In this document: one piece after another, positions 1-8,525 of the stretch
Layout of the letters: the number at the start of each line of letters is the position of its first letter
How positions within the stretch are numbered: the stretch's first letter is position 1
Origin: an uncultured delta proteobacterium
GTDB taxonomy: Bacteria > Myxococcota_A > UBA9160 > JAFDET01
DNA length: 64,000 nt
Assembly: GCA_947259215.1 (NCBI GenBank)
Contig: CAMYLJ010000021.1
Location: 1 to 64,000 of the forward strand
Direction: 5' to 3'
Position numbers and translations under genes: made by a program
Notes under the pieces: generated by a model
Databases searched by the model: none
Seen by the model: the letters and a program-made list of their open reading frames with translations, nothing else
Told to the model about the DNA's origin: nothing

Positions 1-383
<383 letters not shown>

Positions 384-434
384 TCGTGGGGACAAAGGTG
401 CTCGAGAGCTGCTGAGCCGCCGCTCGCCCTCAGC

Positions 435-823
435 AAGGGCTGGCCCGACGTGCCCGAGTGGGTCTTCTTGCGCTGTGGCCGGCACCTCTTCGTGGGAGGA
501 GCGGCACTTCAGCCGCGTCTGGGAGCGCCTGCGGCGCCGGGCCCTGCGCGAAGGGATCCGGCCGCTCAAGCTCCACGCCACGCGCCACACCTGGGCCACC
601 CTGGCGCTCCAGGCCGGGAAGTCGGTGCGCTGGGTGGCCGACCAGCTCGGGCACGCCGATCCGGCTCTCACGATGCGCGTCTACGCCCACGCGATGCGCG
701 AAGAAGAGACGGACCTGTCGTTTGCGGAGTTCGGCGCGACGCGGGACGACTCCCGGCGTCTCTATACGTCTCCGGAATCCGACGACGGCTGGAGCGAGTC
801 GCGTAAACGCCCGGATTTCCTGG
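435..823 (+). pseudogene. Tyrosine recombinase (phage-type integrase) remnant
   Basis: Only the C-terminal catalytic part of a tyrosine recombinase is visible. A stretch reading GWPDVPEWVF (438-467) is followed, after a one-base frame change near 468, by AVAGTSSWEERHFSRVWERL and then the catalytic block HATRHTWATL, an LGHADP segment and Y-AHAM. That covers the H-x-x-R box, the second His and the nucleophile Tyr. The first catalytic Arg, the core-binding domain and any start codon are missing. The frame then runs through the opposite-strand tRNA and stops inside it at 883-885, so the real C-terminus is uncertain. It reads toward the 3' end of tRNA-Lys, the usual place for an integrase that uses a tRNA 3' end as its attachment site. 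I read it as a dead remnant of an integrated element. Confidence 0.8.
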
Positions 824-896
824 TGGGCCGCGTGGGGATCGAACCCACGACCAACGGGTTAAAAGCCCGGTGCTCTACCAGCTGAGCTAGCGGCCC
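824..896 (-). tRNA. tRNA-Lys (anticodon UUU)
   Basis: On the minus strand a full 73-nt cloverleaf can be drawn. The 7-bp acceptor stem is GGGCCGC (890-896) with GCGGCCC (825-831 on the plus strand) and the discriminator is A at 824. The D arm reads AGCTCAGCTGGTAGAGC, the anticodon loop is CTTTTAA (UUU), and the T arm is GTGGGTTCGATCCCCAC. The CCA is not encoded. The 3' end faces the integrase remnant on its left. Confidence 0.95.
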
Positions 897-1040
897 GGGG
901 GGAGGATAACCCACGGGGCGGCGGGGGCTTGCGGGGATCCGTCCTTCGGGCCGGATGCGCCCTCCCCGGCCGGAGTTTGCCTATGGTTTGCCAAACTCCC
1001 CCGCTCCGCCGTAGAGGATCGCTTCGGCGGCGGCGGCCTC

Positions 1041-1736
1041 TTGGCCACTAGTACGAGTGAGTTGACGAACACGCTGATCGACGGCGACTGCGTCAACCTC
1101 TCTGCAACGATCACCTCGATGGGCGGCAACGTGGAGAGCCCGGGCGACACCTGTGCGCTCGCGGACCCGACCGATCAGGTGAACGTCACTGCCGCTCAGC
1201 TCGCCCTCGGGTCGCTCCAGGACAACGGCGGGGCGACGCAGACCCACGCACTCCTTCCGGGCAGCGTGGCCATCGACGCAGCCGTAGACTGCCCGCCGCC
1301 CGACGCGGATCAACGCGGCGTGTCGCGGCCGCAGAGCGCAGCGTGAGATAGCGGAGCCTACGAGGCAGTGCTCGTGCTGCCGGTGGAGATCGACATCAAG
1401 CCCGGCAGTGACCCGAACTCCATCAACCCGTTCAGCCGTGGCGTCATCCCCGTCGCCATACTCGGCTCCGACACGTTCGATGTGGAGGACGTGGATGTGA
1501 CCAGCTTGGCGTTCGGACCCGATGGCGCGGCTCCCGCCCACAAGAAGGGTGGTCACTTGGAGGACGTGAACGACGACGGGCTTACGGATCTCGTGTCGCA
1601 CTACCGGACACAAGAGACGGGCGTCGCTGCCGGCGACGAGGAAGCCTGCCTCACGGGCGAGACGCTGAACGGCACACCCTTCGAGGGCTGCGATGCCATT
1701 CGGACCGTGGGGCGCCGCAGACGCGCGATCCATTAG
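1041..1736 (+). pseudogene. Secreted choice-of-anchor Q-type protein fragment with an in-frame TGA
   Basis: One frame runs from about 1041 to the stop at 1734-1736, interrupted only by TGA at 1344-1346. Before it, LQDNGGATQTHALLPGS and AIDAAVDCPP match the end of choice-of-anchor Q (CSLREA-type) surface proteins. After it, DSGAYEA continues the same motif. The canonical family motif has Cys at this exact point (AACDIGAYE), so TGA most simply replaces TGC or TGT. The downstream half carries [20 protein letters not shown] and [19 protein letters not shown], a calcium-loop-like module common in exported proteins of deltaproteobacteria. There is no start codon, ribosome site or signal peptide in frame upstream, so the N-terminus is also missing. 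I call it a decayed surface-protein gene; readthrough or a base error at the TGA remains possible. Confidence 0.65.
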
Positions 1737-1760
1737 GCTCGCACCAGACCCGACTCGACG

Positions 1761-1780
1761 CGCCCCGCTTCGGCGGGGCG
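1761..1780 (+). terminator. UUCG-loop hairpin, copy 1
   Basis: Perfect 8-bp stem CGCCCCGC / GCGGGGCG closed by a TTCG tetraloop and followed by TTGTCGTC. It lies 25 bases after the stop of the broken choice-of-anchor gene. Near-identical hairpins sit after two PEP-CTERM reading frames at 3712 and 8526. Confidence 0.7.
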
Positions 1781-1883
1781 TTGTCGTCGAGGAGGGGACA
1801 GCGTCTAGGCGGGTCTTCGCGGGCGTCGGGTAGGCCTGGAGACGGAGAAGCCGACTCCCCAGGCCGCCGAGGGCGTCGTCATA

Positions 1884-2213
1884 TCACTCCCTGCCCTGCG
1901 CGCAGCGCAGCACGGTCTCGTCCAAGCACTTCTCGTAAGCTTCTTCGATGGCCTTTCGCACCTTGTCGCGGCTATAGAAGTTCTCCAGTAACTCGCCCGG
2001 CACATCATCAGATACGAAGAAGTCCAGCCTTGCATCTCGGTCGGCGGCGCAGAGGCGCTCTGCGGCCTTCTCACAGTCGGTGTCGCCCAACTCCGTCGGG
2101 TCAATTCGCATGATAGCCATCAGTAGGAGTGCCATGACAACCGCCCCCAGGAGGAATCCCACCAGAAGATTATTGCTGAACAATTCGATTGCCTCCCTGA
2201 GATCGGGCCTCAT
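1884..2213 (-). CDS. Hypothetical membrane-anchored protein
   Basis: A 109-residue protein I do not recognise. Residues ~10-35 (NNLLVGFLLGAVVMALLLMA) form one transmembrane helix near the N-terminus. The rest is charged and predicted helical, with three Cys (in DTDCEKAAERLC and EKCLDETVLRC) that could form disulfides if the C-terminal part is outside the cytoplasm. Base composition is less GC-rich than its neighbours, which fits an accessory region. The start is ATG at 2213, with no strong ribosome site in front. No neighbour gives a functional hint. It could be a spurious frame, but the clean hydrophobic/charged pattern argues for a real gene. Confidence 0.5.
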   Translation of the reverse strand: MRPDLREAIELFSNNLLVGFLLGAVVMALLLMAIMRIDPTELGDTDCEKAAERLCAADRDARLDFFVSDDVPGELLENFYSRDKVRKAIEEAYEKCLDETVLRCAQGRE

Positions 2214-2310
2214 GGCAAATGTAGGGGACCGTGGAGCTTTGCTCCGGAGCCCTCACGCAACCGGCCGGGCGTCGTCCTTCACACAGTTGTCCGACAGCGC
2301 GTAGGGCTCC

Positions 2311-2365
2311 TCCTTGCCTATGATGCTGCGGCGTAGGCGGCGGCACTAGCGCTTTTCGTGCCGCC
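2311..2365. other. Possible PEP-CTERM tail remnant and convergent stem-loop
   Basis: On the plus strand 2326-2349 reads LRRRRRH-stop, the same basic ending as the two PEP-CTERM frames nearby, but the upstream frame stops at 2302 and no PEP motif is left. The stop overlaps the stop of the minus-strand small gene (TAG 2347-2349 against TAG on the minus strand at 2346-2348). A perfect 8-bp stem GGCGGCAC (2339-2346) / GTGCCGCC (2358-2365) spans both stops and could end transcription from either side. Confidence 0.35.
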
Positions 2366-2534
2366 GCCCCCTCACCCGCATCGCCCGGCGGAGGAGGCGA
2401 TCGCGGCGCTCGGGTGAGGGCTCGTCCGTAGCCAGTCGCTCCAGCTCCCTGGCCACAGCCGCCAGCAGCTCCCGCAGGGCCAGATTCTCGGCGTAGAGCT
2501 GGCGGGCGAGGGCGTGGGGGTCGGTGGTCATCAT
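2346..2534 (-). CDS. Small helical protein, DPHALARQLYAEN family
   Basis: A 62-residue frame starting with two Met codons (2534 or 2531): DPHALARQLYAENLALRELL, then a helix-forming stretch and the basic end RRAMRVRGRRHEKR. The heptad-like spacing of Leu/Ala suggests a single helix or short coiled coil. The N-terminal motif DPHxLARxLYAEN recurs on the same strand at 3785-3836, also next to a PEP-CTERM tail, which makes chance unlikely. Function unknown. It converges with the PEP-tail remnant and shares the 2339-2365 stem-loop. A longer frame upstream is open but has no family support, so I start at the ATG before the conserved motif. Confidence 0.5.
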   Translation of the reverse strand: MMTTDPHALARQLYAENLALRELLAAVARELERLATDEPSPERRDRLLRRAMRVRGRRHEKR

Positions 2535-2890
2535 GGCCGCCAAGGTCGAGCCTGGGCGTGTCAGCGGCGGACGCAGGCAAGTCGCGAGGGCCGCTCGCAA
2601 GCCCGCGTTAGCGCCTAGGCCGCAAGTGCCCTTGCCCCGCTTGGTACAGCGCTGCAATTCGTGACGCTTCCAAGGCGGGAAGACCCGCGCCGGGTGGGGC
2701 CGAACGCGACAGGCCGCCGATTCCTGCGACCGGCGAATGGGGCAGGATGGCAGACAATCTGTACAGGCACAGGCTTTCTGCCGGCGCAACTCGTTGGCAT
2801 CCCGCTTGCAGTTCGTGGTAACGGATTCCAGCGACAGACTGCGGCGATCAAGGCGATCCAGCGCAGATCGCGCTGAAGAAGGAGGTCATC
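2535..2890. other. Gene-free stretch
   Basis: I see no convincing gene here. Short frames exist on both strands but show no recognisable motif or ribosome site. The right end is the leader of the secreted protein at 2891 and contains a strong ribosome site (AAGGAGGT at 2878-2885). No clear promoter boxes could be assigned. Confidence 0.4.
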
Positions 2891-3403
2891 ATGAAGACAG
2901 GAATTCTTGTTTCATTGGCCGCGCTGGCGTTGACCGTCTTCGCGGTTTCAGAGGCACAGGGCAAGAACGGAAAACTGCTCAAGGTGAGGCTCTTCGGAAG
3001 CAGCTTTACCACGAGTTCGCAGGATGATGGAACGCCCACGCCGGTGACAGATGCGTTCACCTCTTACCAAAGCGGAATCGCCAAAGGGTCCGGGAGCCCT
3101 CTCGTTTCTGCGCAAACCGTAACCGAGGCGGCTCATGCGGATGCCCGCTGCCCCGTCGAGCTGCCGGTTGGGAACGACCTGACCACCAGCTTCGTTTGGA
3201 CGTACAAGGACGGCTCGATCCTTTCCGGAACAAGCGGAGCAGGGAGCTTCTTCTGCAGTGACGGCGTGGTCTTCGTTGGCGAGCTTCTAGGCATCATCAC
3301 AGGAGGCGATGGGCGATTTGAAGGCGCGACGGGCACCTGGGTGGGAACGGCGCGGATAGAGAACTCCCGCCTTACGGCGGAATTCAGCGTAGACCTCGAC
3401 TGA
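2891..3403 (+). CDS. Secreted beta-barrel-like protein
   Basis: A 170-residue exported protein. Residues 1-24 (MKTGILVSLAALALTVFAVS, then EAQG) look like a Sec signal peptide. The mature part is rich in Gly, Ser and Thr with alternating strands, and ends in GDGRFEGATGTWVGTARIEN, which resembles the closing strands of allene-oxide-cyclase-like/lipocalin-like small barrels; that match is from memory of the pattern and is tentative. Two Cys (in ARCPVELP and FFCSDGV) may form a disulfide. AAGGAGGT lies 6 bases before the ATG, a near-ideal ribosome site that fixes the start. Its moderate GC content and lack of co-directional partners fit an accessory gene. Role unknown. Confidence 0.8.
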   Translation: MKTGILVSLAALALTVFAVSEAQGKNGKLLKVRLFGSSFTTSSQDDGTPTPVTDAFTSYQSGIAKGSGSPLVSAQTVTEAAHADARCPVELPVGNDLTTSFVWTYKDGSILSGTSGAGSFFCSDGVVFVGELLGIITGGDGRFEGATGTWVGTARIENSRLTAEFSVDLD

Positions 3404-3490
3404 GCGATCGGTGCGAGAAAACCAGAACTCGAGGCACCCAACGGGGGGGCCGCCATTTTTCCGGCATCTTCACTTTGGGCGTGTGCCAAG

Positions 3491-3682
3491 GTGACAACGT
3501 CCCAGGCGGACATCAGCCTCTCCGGCGATAGCAGCGCCGTTGGGACGAGCAGCGCTAGTCCCAGCGCAAGCTTTACCGGCAGCGCCGCGGTCTCGACCAC
3601 GTTCCCGATGCCCGAGCCAACTACCGCCCTCCTCCTCGCCTCCGGGCTGGTGGGATTGGCCACGCAGAGGCGGCGGCACTAG
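3491..3682 (+). pseudogene. PEP-CTERM protein, C-terminal fragment
   Basis: About 63 residues of Ser/Thr/Ala-rich linker followed by PEPTTALLLASGLVGLA and TQRRRH-stop: a PEP box, a hydrophobic helix and a basic tail. This is the sorting signal processed by exosortase in PEP-CTERM systems. No signal peptide or start codon with a ribosome site precedes it, so only the 3' end of a gene survives. The ending is almost identical to the complete gene at 7890-8498 (PEPTTALLLVSGLVGLAVRRRRH), so the two are probably paralogues. The stop is followed after ~30 bases by hairpin copy 2. Confidence 0.7.
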
Positions 3683-3711
3683 AGCCCTCTGGGAGAGCCG
3701 AGTCTTCGACG

Positions 3712-3731
3712 CGCCCCGCTTCGGCGAGGCG
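3712..3731 (+). terminator. UUCG-loop hairpin, copy 2
   Basis: Stem CGCCCCGC / GCGAGGCG (one C-A mismatch) with a TTCG loop, followed by TTGTCGTTTC. It sits about 30 bases after the PEP-CTERM fragment and matches the hairpins at 1761 and 8526. Confidence 0.65.
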
Positions 3732-3784
3732 TTGTCGTTTCACAAGGGACGGCGATGGCCTTCGCTTCGCTCCCCTAGCCGACG

Positions 3785-3836
3785 GGTTCTCGGCGTAGAG
3801 CATGCGGGCCAGGTCGTGGGGATCAGCAACAGCCAC
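3785..3836 (-). pseudogene. Truncated copy of the DPHxLARxLYAEN small gene
   Basis: From GTG at 3836 the minus strand encodes AVADPHDLARMLYAEN. It matches the N-terminus of the small gene at 2346-2534 for 13 residues, then diverges into unrelated sequence. It faces the PEP-CTERM fragment and hairpin copy 2 in the same tail-to-tail geometry as the other copy. I read it as a remnant, although the frame stays open to 3621. Confidence 0.4.
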
Positions 3837-4144
3837 GACGCCAGTATGGCCCCGGACGTGTCGGAAGTGGTCACGCGAAGGGCGGACTCCCTCTCGGAAG
3901 CGGCCTCCGCGACGAATCTCGGGACTGCGCCTACTATTGGTCCAGGAGGATGCCCCCGCATGGCTGAGCTGATCCTCATCTCAGTCGGCGAAAGGAGCGC
4001 CCCTTCTCCTACGCGATTTTCAGAATCGGCTACCCGCTGCTCTTGATCAGCGGCCTGGCAATTGGCGCGCTTCTGCTGCTCGGCGCCTTTGGCTAGAGCA
4101 GCCCTTCCGGGAGGCAGAGCGGATAGAGACCCACAGGCGGAAGG
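3837..4144. other. Region with a possible start-less one-helix reading frame
   Basis: Most of this stretch shows nothing recognisable. At 4004-4096 the plus strand reads FSYAIFRIGYPLLLISGL, then AIGALLLLGAFG-stop: a clean transmembrane segment with a basic N-terminal side. A ribosome-site-like AAAGGAG (3991-3997) precedes it, but no ATG, GTG or TTG is suitably placed; ATT at 4016 or TTG at 4043 are the only options. It is either a small membrane peptide with a rare start or a damaged gene. The leader of the cyclase gene at 4145 occupies the right end. Confidence 0.25.
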
Positions 4145-7100
4145 ATGAGCTTCATAGAGATCGTGCGCCGAGCCCGGGAGCTCCTGCGAGATGAAGGCCG
4201 GATCAGCCTTCGGGGCCTGAAGCGTGAGTTCAATCTCGACGACCAGGCTCTCGACGAGTTGGTCGAGGAACTCGTTGACGTGCAGCAGGTTGCCGCTCGC
4301 GAGGGCAAGGTGGTGTCGTGGATAGGCCCTGCCGCCGAGCGCGAAGCACCGGTGGCCGCCACGGCACCCACGCCCGAGCCCGCTAGCGAAGCCGAGCGCC
4401 GGCAGCTCACCGTGCTCTTCTGCGACTTGGTGGACTCGACCCGCCTCGCGGCTGAGATGGACCCCGAGGACTGGCGCGAGGTGGTGCGCGGCTACCAGCA
4501 GGCCGCCGGCGAGGTGATCGAGCGCTACGACGGCCACGTGGCCCAGTACCTGGGCGATGGCCTCCTGGTCTACTTCGGCTGGCCCCGCGCCCACGAGGAC
4601 GACGCGGAGCGGGGGGTGCGAGCGGGGATCGGAATCGTGGAAGCTATCGCCGAGCGCAACCCGCAGCTCGCGGAGCAGCACGGCCTCGAGCTAGCCGTGC
4701 GGATCGGCATCCACACCGGCCTGGTCGTGGTCGGCGAGATGGGCGCCGGCGAGCACCGCGAGACGCTCGCCCTGGGCGACACGACGAACCTGGCGGCGCG
4801 CCTCCAGGGGGTGGCCGAGCCCGACACGGTCGTGGTGAGTCCCGCGACCCTGCGCCTCGTACGCGGGATCTTCATTACCAGGGACCGGGGCCCGCAGCGG
4901 CTGAAGGGCTTCGCCGAGCCCGTGGCCGTGCACCGGGTCGTGCGGCCGAGTGGCGTTCGGAGCCGCCTCGACCTGGCGGCCGGGAAGCTCACCCCCTTCG
5001 TCGGCCGTGAGCAGGAGGTGGGCCTGCTGCTGAGCCGCTGGGAGCAGCTCCAGGAGGGCCACGGGCAGGTGGTGCTGGTGGACGGCGAGGCGGGCATCGG
5101 GAAGTCGCGCCTCGTGCAGCTCCTGCACGCGCGGCTGGCCGACGATCGGCACAGCTGGCTCGAGTGCTGCTCCTCCCGCTACCACCAAAGCAGCGCCTTC
5201 CGGCCCATCATCGAGCTGCTGGAGGAGGCGCTTCGCTTCTCGCCCGAGGACTCGCCCGGGGCGAAGCTGGCGCTGCTCGAGGCGGCGCTGGGCCGCACCG
5301 GATTTTCTGCATCCGAGACGCTGCCGCTGCTCACCACCTTGCTCTCGCTGCCTCTTCCCGACCGCTACCAACCGCCGTTCTTGAGCCCGGAGGCCCAGCG
5401 CCACCGAACCCTCGAGCTGCTGGCCGACTGGTTGTTCAGCCTGACCGCGGAGCAGGCGATGGTGCTCGTCGTGGAGGATCTGCAGTGGGCCGATCCCTCG
5501 ACCCTGGAGCTGCTGGGACGGCTGATCGAGCAGGTGCCCACGGTGCCGCTGCTCCTGGTACTGACCGCTCGACCCGAGTTCGCGCCTCCGTGGGGCACGC
5601 GCTCGCACCTGCTGCACCTGACGTTGAGCCCGCTCACGCGCCCCCAGATGGCGACCATGGTGGACGCGATTGCCGGAGAGCGGGCACTGCCGGGGAAGGT
5701 GGTCGAGGAGGTGGTGACGAGGGCCGGTGGGGTGCCGCTCTTCGTGGAGGAGCTGACGAAGGGCGCCCTGAAGGCCGACCGGCTCGAGGCGCTCGGGATT
5801 CCCGCGACGCTCCAGGATGCGCTCATGGCGCGGCTCGACCGGCTCGGTCCGGCCAAGGAGGTCGCGCAGCTGGCGTCGGTGCTGGGTCGCGAGTTCACCC
5901 ACGAGCTGCTCGTGGCCGTCTCGCCGCTCGAGGCCCCGGTGCTCGAAGCCGCCATCCGCCGGCTGCTAGAGGCGGAGATCCTCTACCAGCGCGGCGCGGC
6001 ACCGAGCGCCACCTACAGCTTCAAGCACGCGCTGATCGAGGATGCAGCCTATGGGTCGCTGCTTCGGAGCGCGCGCCAGCGGCTGCATGAACGGATTGCT
6101 GAGCTCCTCGAGAAAGAGTTTCCGGAGCGCACGGCGGCGCAGCCCGAGCTCCTAGCGCATCACTATGAGCATGCGGGACGGACGGCGGAAGCCATTTCGT
6201 ACTACCAGCGCGCGGGTGAGGGGGCGAAGGCTCGCTCCTCGAACCTGGAGGCGATCGCGCACCTCGAGCGCGGTGTGGAGCTTACGCAGAAGCTTCCGGA
6301 AGACGCCGAGCGCCACGAGCTCGAGCTGGCACTCCAGCTCGACCTAGGGGCTGCCCTCATCGCTGCCCAGGGCTTCGGCACGGAGGAGACGCGACGGGCC
6401 TGGGAGCGGGCGCAGACGCTCTGCGACCGGGGAGTAAGCCCCGAGCGGCTGGCATCGGCGCTCTACGGCCTCTCGACCTTTCACGGGATGAGCTCGGAGC
6501 TTGACGCCTCGATCGAGCTCGGAGAGCGTCTCATCGCGCTGGCGCAACGGACCCGGGATCCGGGCCACCGATTGCTGGGCTACACCGCCACCGGATATAG
6601 CAAGTTCTGGCAAGGGCGGTTCCGGGAGTGCCTCGAGGACACGGACGCGGCGCTGGCCAGCTACGACCCCGCTCGTCATGCAATGCTGGCCTACGGAACG
6701 GACCCGGTCGTGGTGCCGTCCGTGTTCGGGAGCTGGGCGCTGTGGAATCTGGGGCATCCCGATCGGGCAGTCGCGCGCGCCGAGGAGGCGATCGCGCACG
6801 TTCGCGCGATCTCCCAGCCCTTTCGGCTCGCCACGGCACTCTCTGGCGCGTGCGCGCTCTACGCATTTCGCCGTGATTGGGAGGCATGCGAGCAGCGCGC
6901 CGAAGAGAACATCACGGTCTCGGAGCGCCACGGCTTTCCGCTGCCTGCCGGCACAGGCAAGGCGTTCCGTGCGCTCGCGCGGGCATCCACCCGCGGCGAT
7001 GACACCCTCGCGGCTGCGGTGGAGGGAGTCTCCGCGGCCGCGCGTACCGGGCAGCAGTCCGGAGCGCCAGCCTTCCTGTGGATGCTTGCCTGCATCCATC

Positions 7101-7468
7101 GCGCGACGTGCTCCGAGGCCCGTGCCCTCGGCGTCGTGGAGCAGGCGCTCGCGGTCGGAGAGCGGCTCGGGCAACGGTTCTTCGATGCCGAGCTGCTGCG
7201 CCTCAAGGGTGACCTGCGCCTCTGCCTCCCGGATCCTCGGGAGCAAGAGGTCGAGGGGCTCTTTCGCGAGGCCCTCGAGGTCGCCCGCGCCCAGGAGGCG
7301 AAGTCCCTCGAGCTCCGCGCCGCCACCTCCCTCGCACGTCTCTGGCAGCAACAGGGAAAGCAGGCCGAGGCCCGCGAGCTCCTCCAGCCGGTCTACGACT
7401 GGTTCACCGAAGGCTTCGACACGCCGGATCTGAAGCACGCGAAGGCACTGCTGGAGGAGCTGGCTTAG
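4145..7468 (+). CDS. Adenylate/guanylate cyclase - AAA ATPase - TPR regulator
   Basis: A 1107-residue cytoplasmic signalling protein of a type frequent in myxobacteria and relatives. Residues 1-60 look like a small winged-helix or helical module. Residues ~85-265 are a class III cyclase catalytic domain: RRQLTVLFCDLVDSTRL with metal Asp94, the YLGDGL loop with Asp138, and GDTTNLAARL with the transition-state Asn215 and Arg219. Residues ~284-560 are an AAA/STAND-type ATPase: PFVGRE, Walker A GEAGIGKS (314-321) and Walker B LVVEDLQWADPS (~442-455). The rest is helical repeats of TPR type, probably a sensor surface. No membrane segment is present. It stands alone, with no co-directional partner within 400 bases downstream. 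What it senses and whether it makes cAMP or cGMP cannot be told from sequence. GGAAGG abuts the ATG. Confidence 0.9.
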   Translation: MSFIEIVRRARELLRDEGRISLRGLKREFNLDDQALDELVEELVDVQQVAAREGKVVSWIGPAAEREAPVAATAPTPEPASEAERRQLTVLFCDLVDSTRLAAEMDPEDWREVVRGYQQAAGEVIERYDGHVAQYLGDGLLVYFGWPRAHEDDAERGVRAGIGIVEAIAERNPQLAEQHGLELAVRIGIHTGLVVVGEMGAGEHRETLALGDTTNLAARLQGVAEPDTVVVSPATLRLVRGIFITRDRGPQRLKGFAEPVAVHRVVRPSGVRSRLDLAAGKLTPFVGREQEVGLLLSRWEQLQEGHGQVVLVDGEAGIGKSRLVQLLHARLADDRHSWLECCSSRYHQSSAFRPIIELLEEALRFSPEDSPGAKLALLEAALGRTGFSASETLPLLTTLLSLPLPDRYQPPFLSPEAQRHRTLELLADWLFSLTAEQAMVLVVEDLQWADPSTLELLGRLIEQVPTVPLLLVLTARPEFAPPWGTRSHLLHLTLSPLTRPQMATMVDAIAGERALPGKVVEEVVTRAGGVPLFVEELTKGALKADRLEALGIPATLQDALMARLDRLGPAKEVAQLASVLGREFTHELLVAVSPLEAPVLEAAIRRLLEAEILYQRGAAPSATYSFKHALIEDAAYGSLLRSARQRLHERIAELLEKEFPERTAAQPELLAHHYEHAGRTAEAISYYQRAGEGAKARSSNLEAIAHLERGVELTQKLPEDAERHELELALQLDLGAALIAAQGFGTEETRRAWERAQTLCDRGVSPERLASALYGLSTFHGMSSELDASIELGERLIALAQRTRDPGHRLLGYTATGYSKFWQGRFRECLEDTDAALASYDPARHAMLAYGTDPVVVPSVFGSWALWNLGHPDRAVARAEEAIAHVRAISQPFRLATALSGACALYAFRRDWEACEQRAEENITVSERHGFPLPAGTGKAFRALARASTRGDDTLAAAVEGVSAAARTGQQSGAPAFLWMLACIHRATCSEARALGVVEQALAVGERLGQRFFDAELLRLKGDLRLCLPDPREQEVEGLFREALEVARAQEAKSLELRAATSLARLWQQQGKQAEARELLQPVYDWFTEGFDTPDLKHAKALLEELA

Positions 7469-7889
7469 GACCGAGCCCTCCCAACACCGGATCGATCTCT
7501 TTTCCAAGCACATCCTCGACGCCATCGAAGCGGCCTATGCGCGGGGCGATGAGGCCCAGGCCAACGCCCTGGTCGAGCACTTCGCCCGGGCCATCCTCCG
7601 GGCCGGCGGTAGCTGCGAGCCCTAGGCTCGACCTGACGAGGCTGCCGGCAGTCGGGTACTGGTGGGTACGGCCGTTCCCTTCTGGTGGAACGCTAGTTCC
7701 CTTTGCCTCTCGGCCTGCGACACGCGGTCGCGTCGCAAGTACCTGGAATCCCTACGAGCCGCAAAAGTGTCCCCGAAGGCACGGATATTGCTGCTGATTG
7801 GGCCCGGGAAGGGGATCGCGCGTTGTCGCGCTGATCTGGCTGAGTTCTGTGTGCCCTCTCCCTGCTTGCCAACCCTGGGGAGGGACCCG
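7469..7889. other. Stretch with an orphan ORF fragment and the leader of the PEP-CTERM gene
   Basis: Between 7491 and 7637 one plus-strand frame has strongly gene-like codon use and encodes IDLFSKHILDAIEAAYARGD, then EAQANALVEHFARAILRAGG and a short tail. It has no start codon and I do not recognise it; it may be the end of a lost gene. The remaining ~250 bases show no gene. A ribosome site (GGGAGGGA, 7878-7885) for the next gene lies at the right end. Confidence 0.3.
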
Positions 7890-8498
7890 ATGCGCCGTAG
7901 AATCCTGCCGATCCTCACCTGTGCGACCCTGTTGCTCGGCGGCCTGCCCGGCACGGCTCACGCGCTGCCGCTGATCTTCGACAGCTTCGACGGGGGTTCT
8001 TCCTCCAGCATCCGGGGTCCCGGGTTTTCGCCCGGCACTTTCGTCGTCAGCGTCGCCCAGCCGACGCTCATCGACGGCATCGCCGTTCTGACCGACATGG
8101 CCAGCGCCAGCAACATTAAGTTCGTGATCTTCGACCATGCGGGCCACGTTCCGCTGCTGATAAGCGCCTCGCAGGCGTTCGCCGATGACGGGGGCATCTT
8201 CACCTGGAAGCAGTCGAATCCGATCAACTTCACGCTGATGCCGGGGGTGCAGTACGACATCGGCGCCATCTCGGACACCGGGGGTCTCTGGGCTTTCGAC
8301 TTGGTCGCGAACTCCCAGAACGGAATCACCAACTCCGTGTCGAATCCGAACTTCTCCAACTTCGCTGCCCCGACCCAAGTTGGCCATGCGGCCGCCGACG
8401 CGGCCGTCCGCCTGTTCGGGCAGGTGCCCGAACCCACCACCGCCCTCCTCCTTGTCTCCGGCCTGGTAGGACTAGCGGTGCGGAGGCGGCGGCACTAG
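7890..8498 (+). CDS. PEP-CTERM sorted exported protein
   Basis: A 202-residue exported protein. Residues 1-27 are a signal peptide (MRRRILPILTCATLLLGG, then an ALPGTAHA-like cleavage region). The middle is a beta-rich domain with no recognised family. The C-terminus is VPEPTTALLLVSGLVGLA followed by VRRRRH: PEP box, membrane helix and Arg cluster, the three-part signal recognised by exosortases. No exosortase or exopolysaccharide genes are in the window, so the processing enzyme must be elsewhere. A longer upstream frame is open, but GGGAGGG eight bases before ATG 7890 and the signal peptide fix the start. The gene is followed by hairpin copy 3 and faces a 52-residue minus-strand gene. Confidence 0.85.
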   Translation: MRRRILPILTCATLLLGGLPGTAHALPLIFDSFDGGSSSSIRGPGFSPGTFVVSVAQPTLIDGIAVLTDMASASNIKFVIFDHAGHVPLLISASQAFADDGGIFTWKQSNPINFTLMPGVQYDIGAISDTGGLWAFDLVANSQNGITNSVSNPNFSNFAAPTQVGHAAADAAVRLFGQVPEPTTALLLVSGLVGLAVRRRRH

Positions 8499-8525
8499 CC
8501 GCTTCCGCCAGGAGGAGCCACGCAG

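Noticed and set aside
823-885. The peptide GIEPTTNGLKARCSTS as a conserved integrase C-terminus
   Set aside because: It is the antisense translation of the tRNA-Lys gene, a common artefact.
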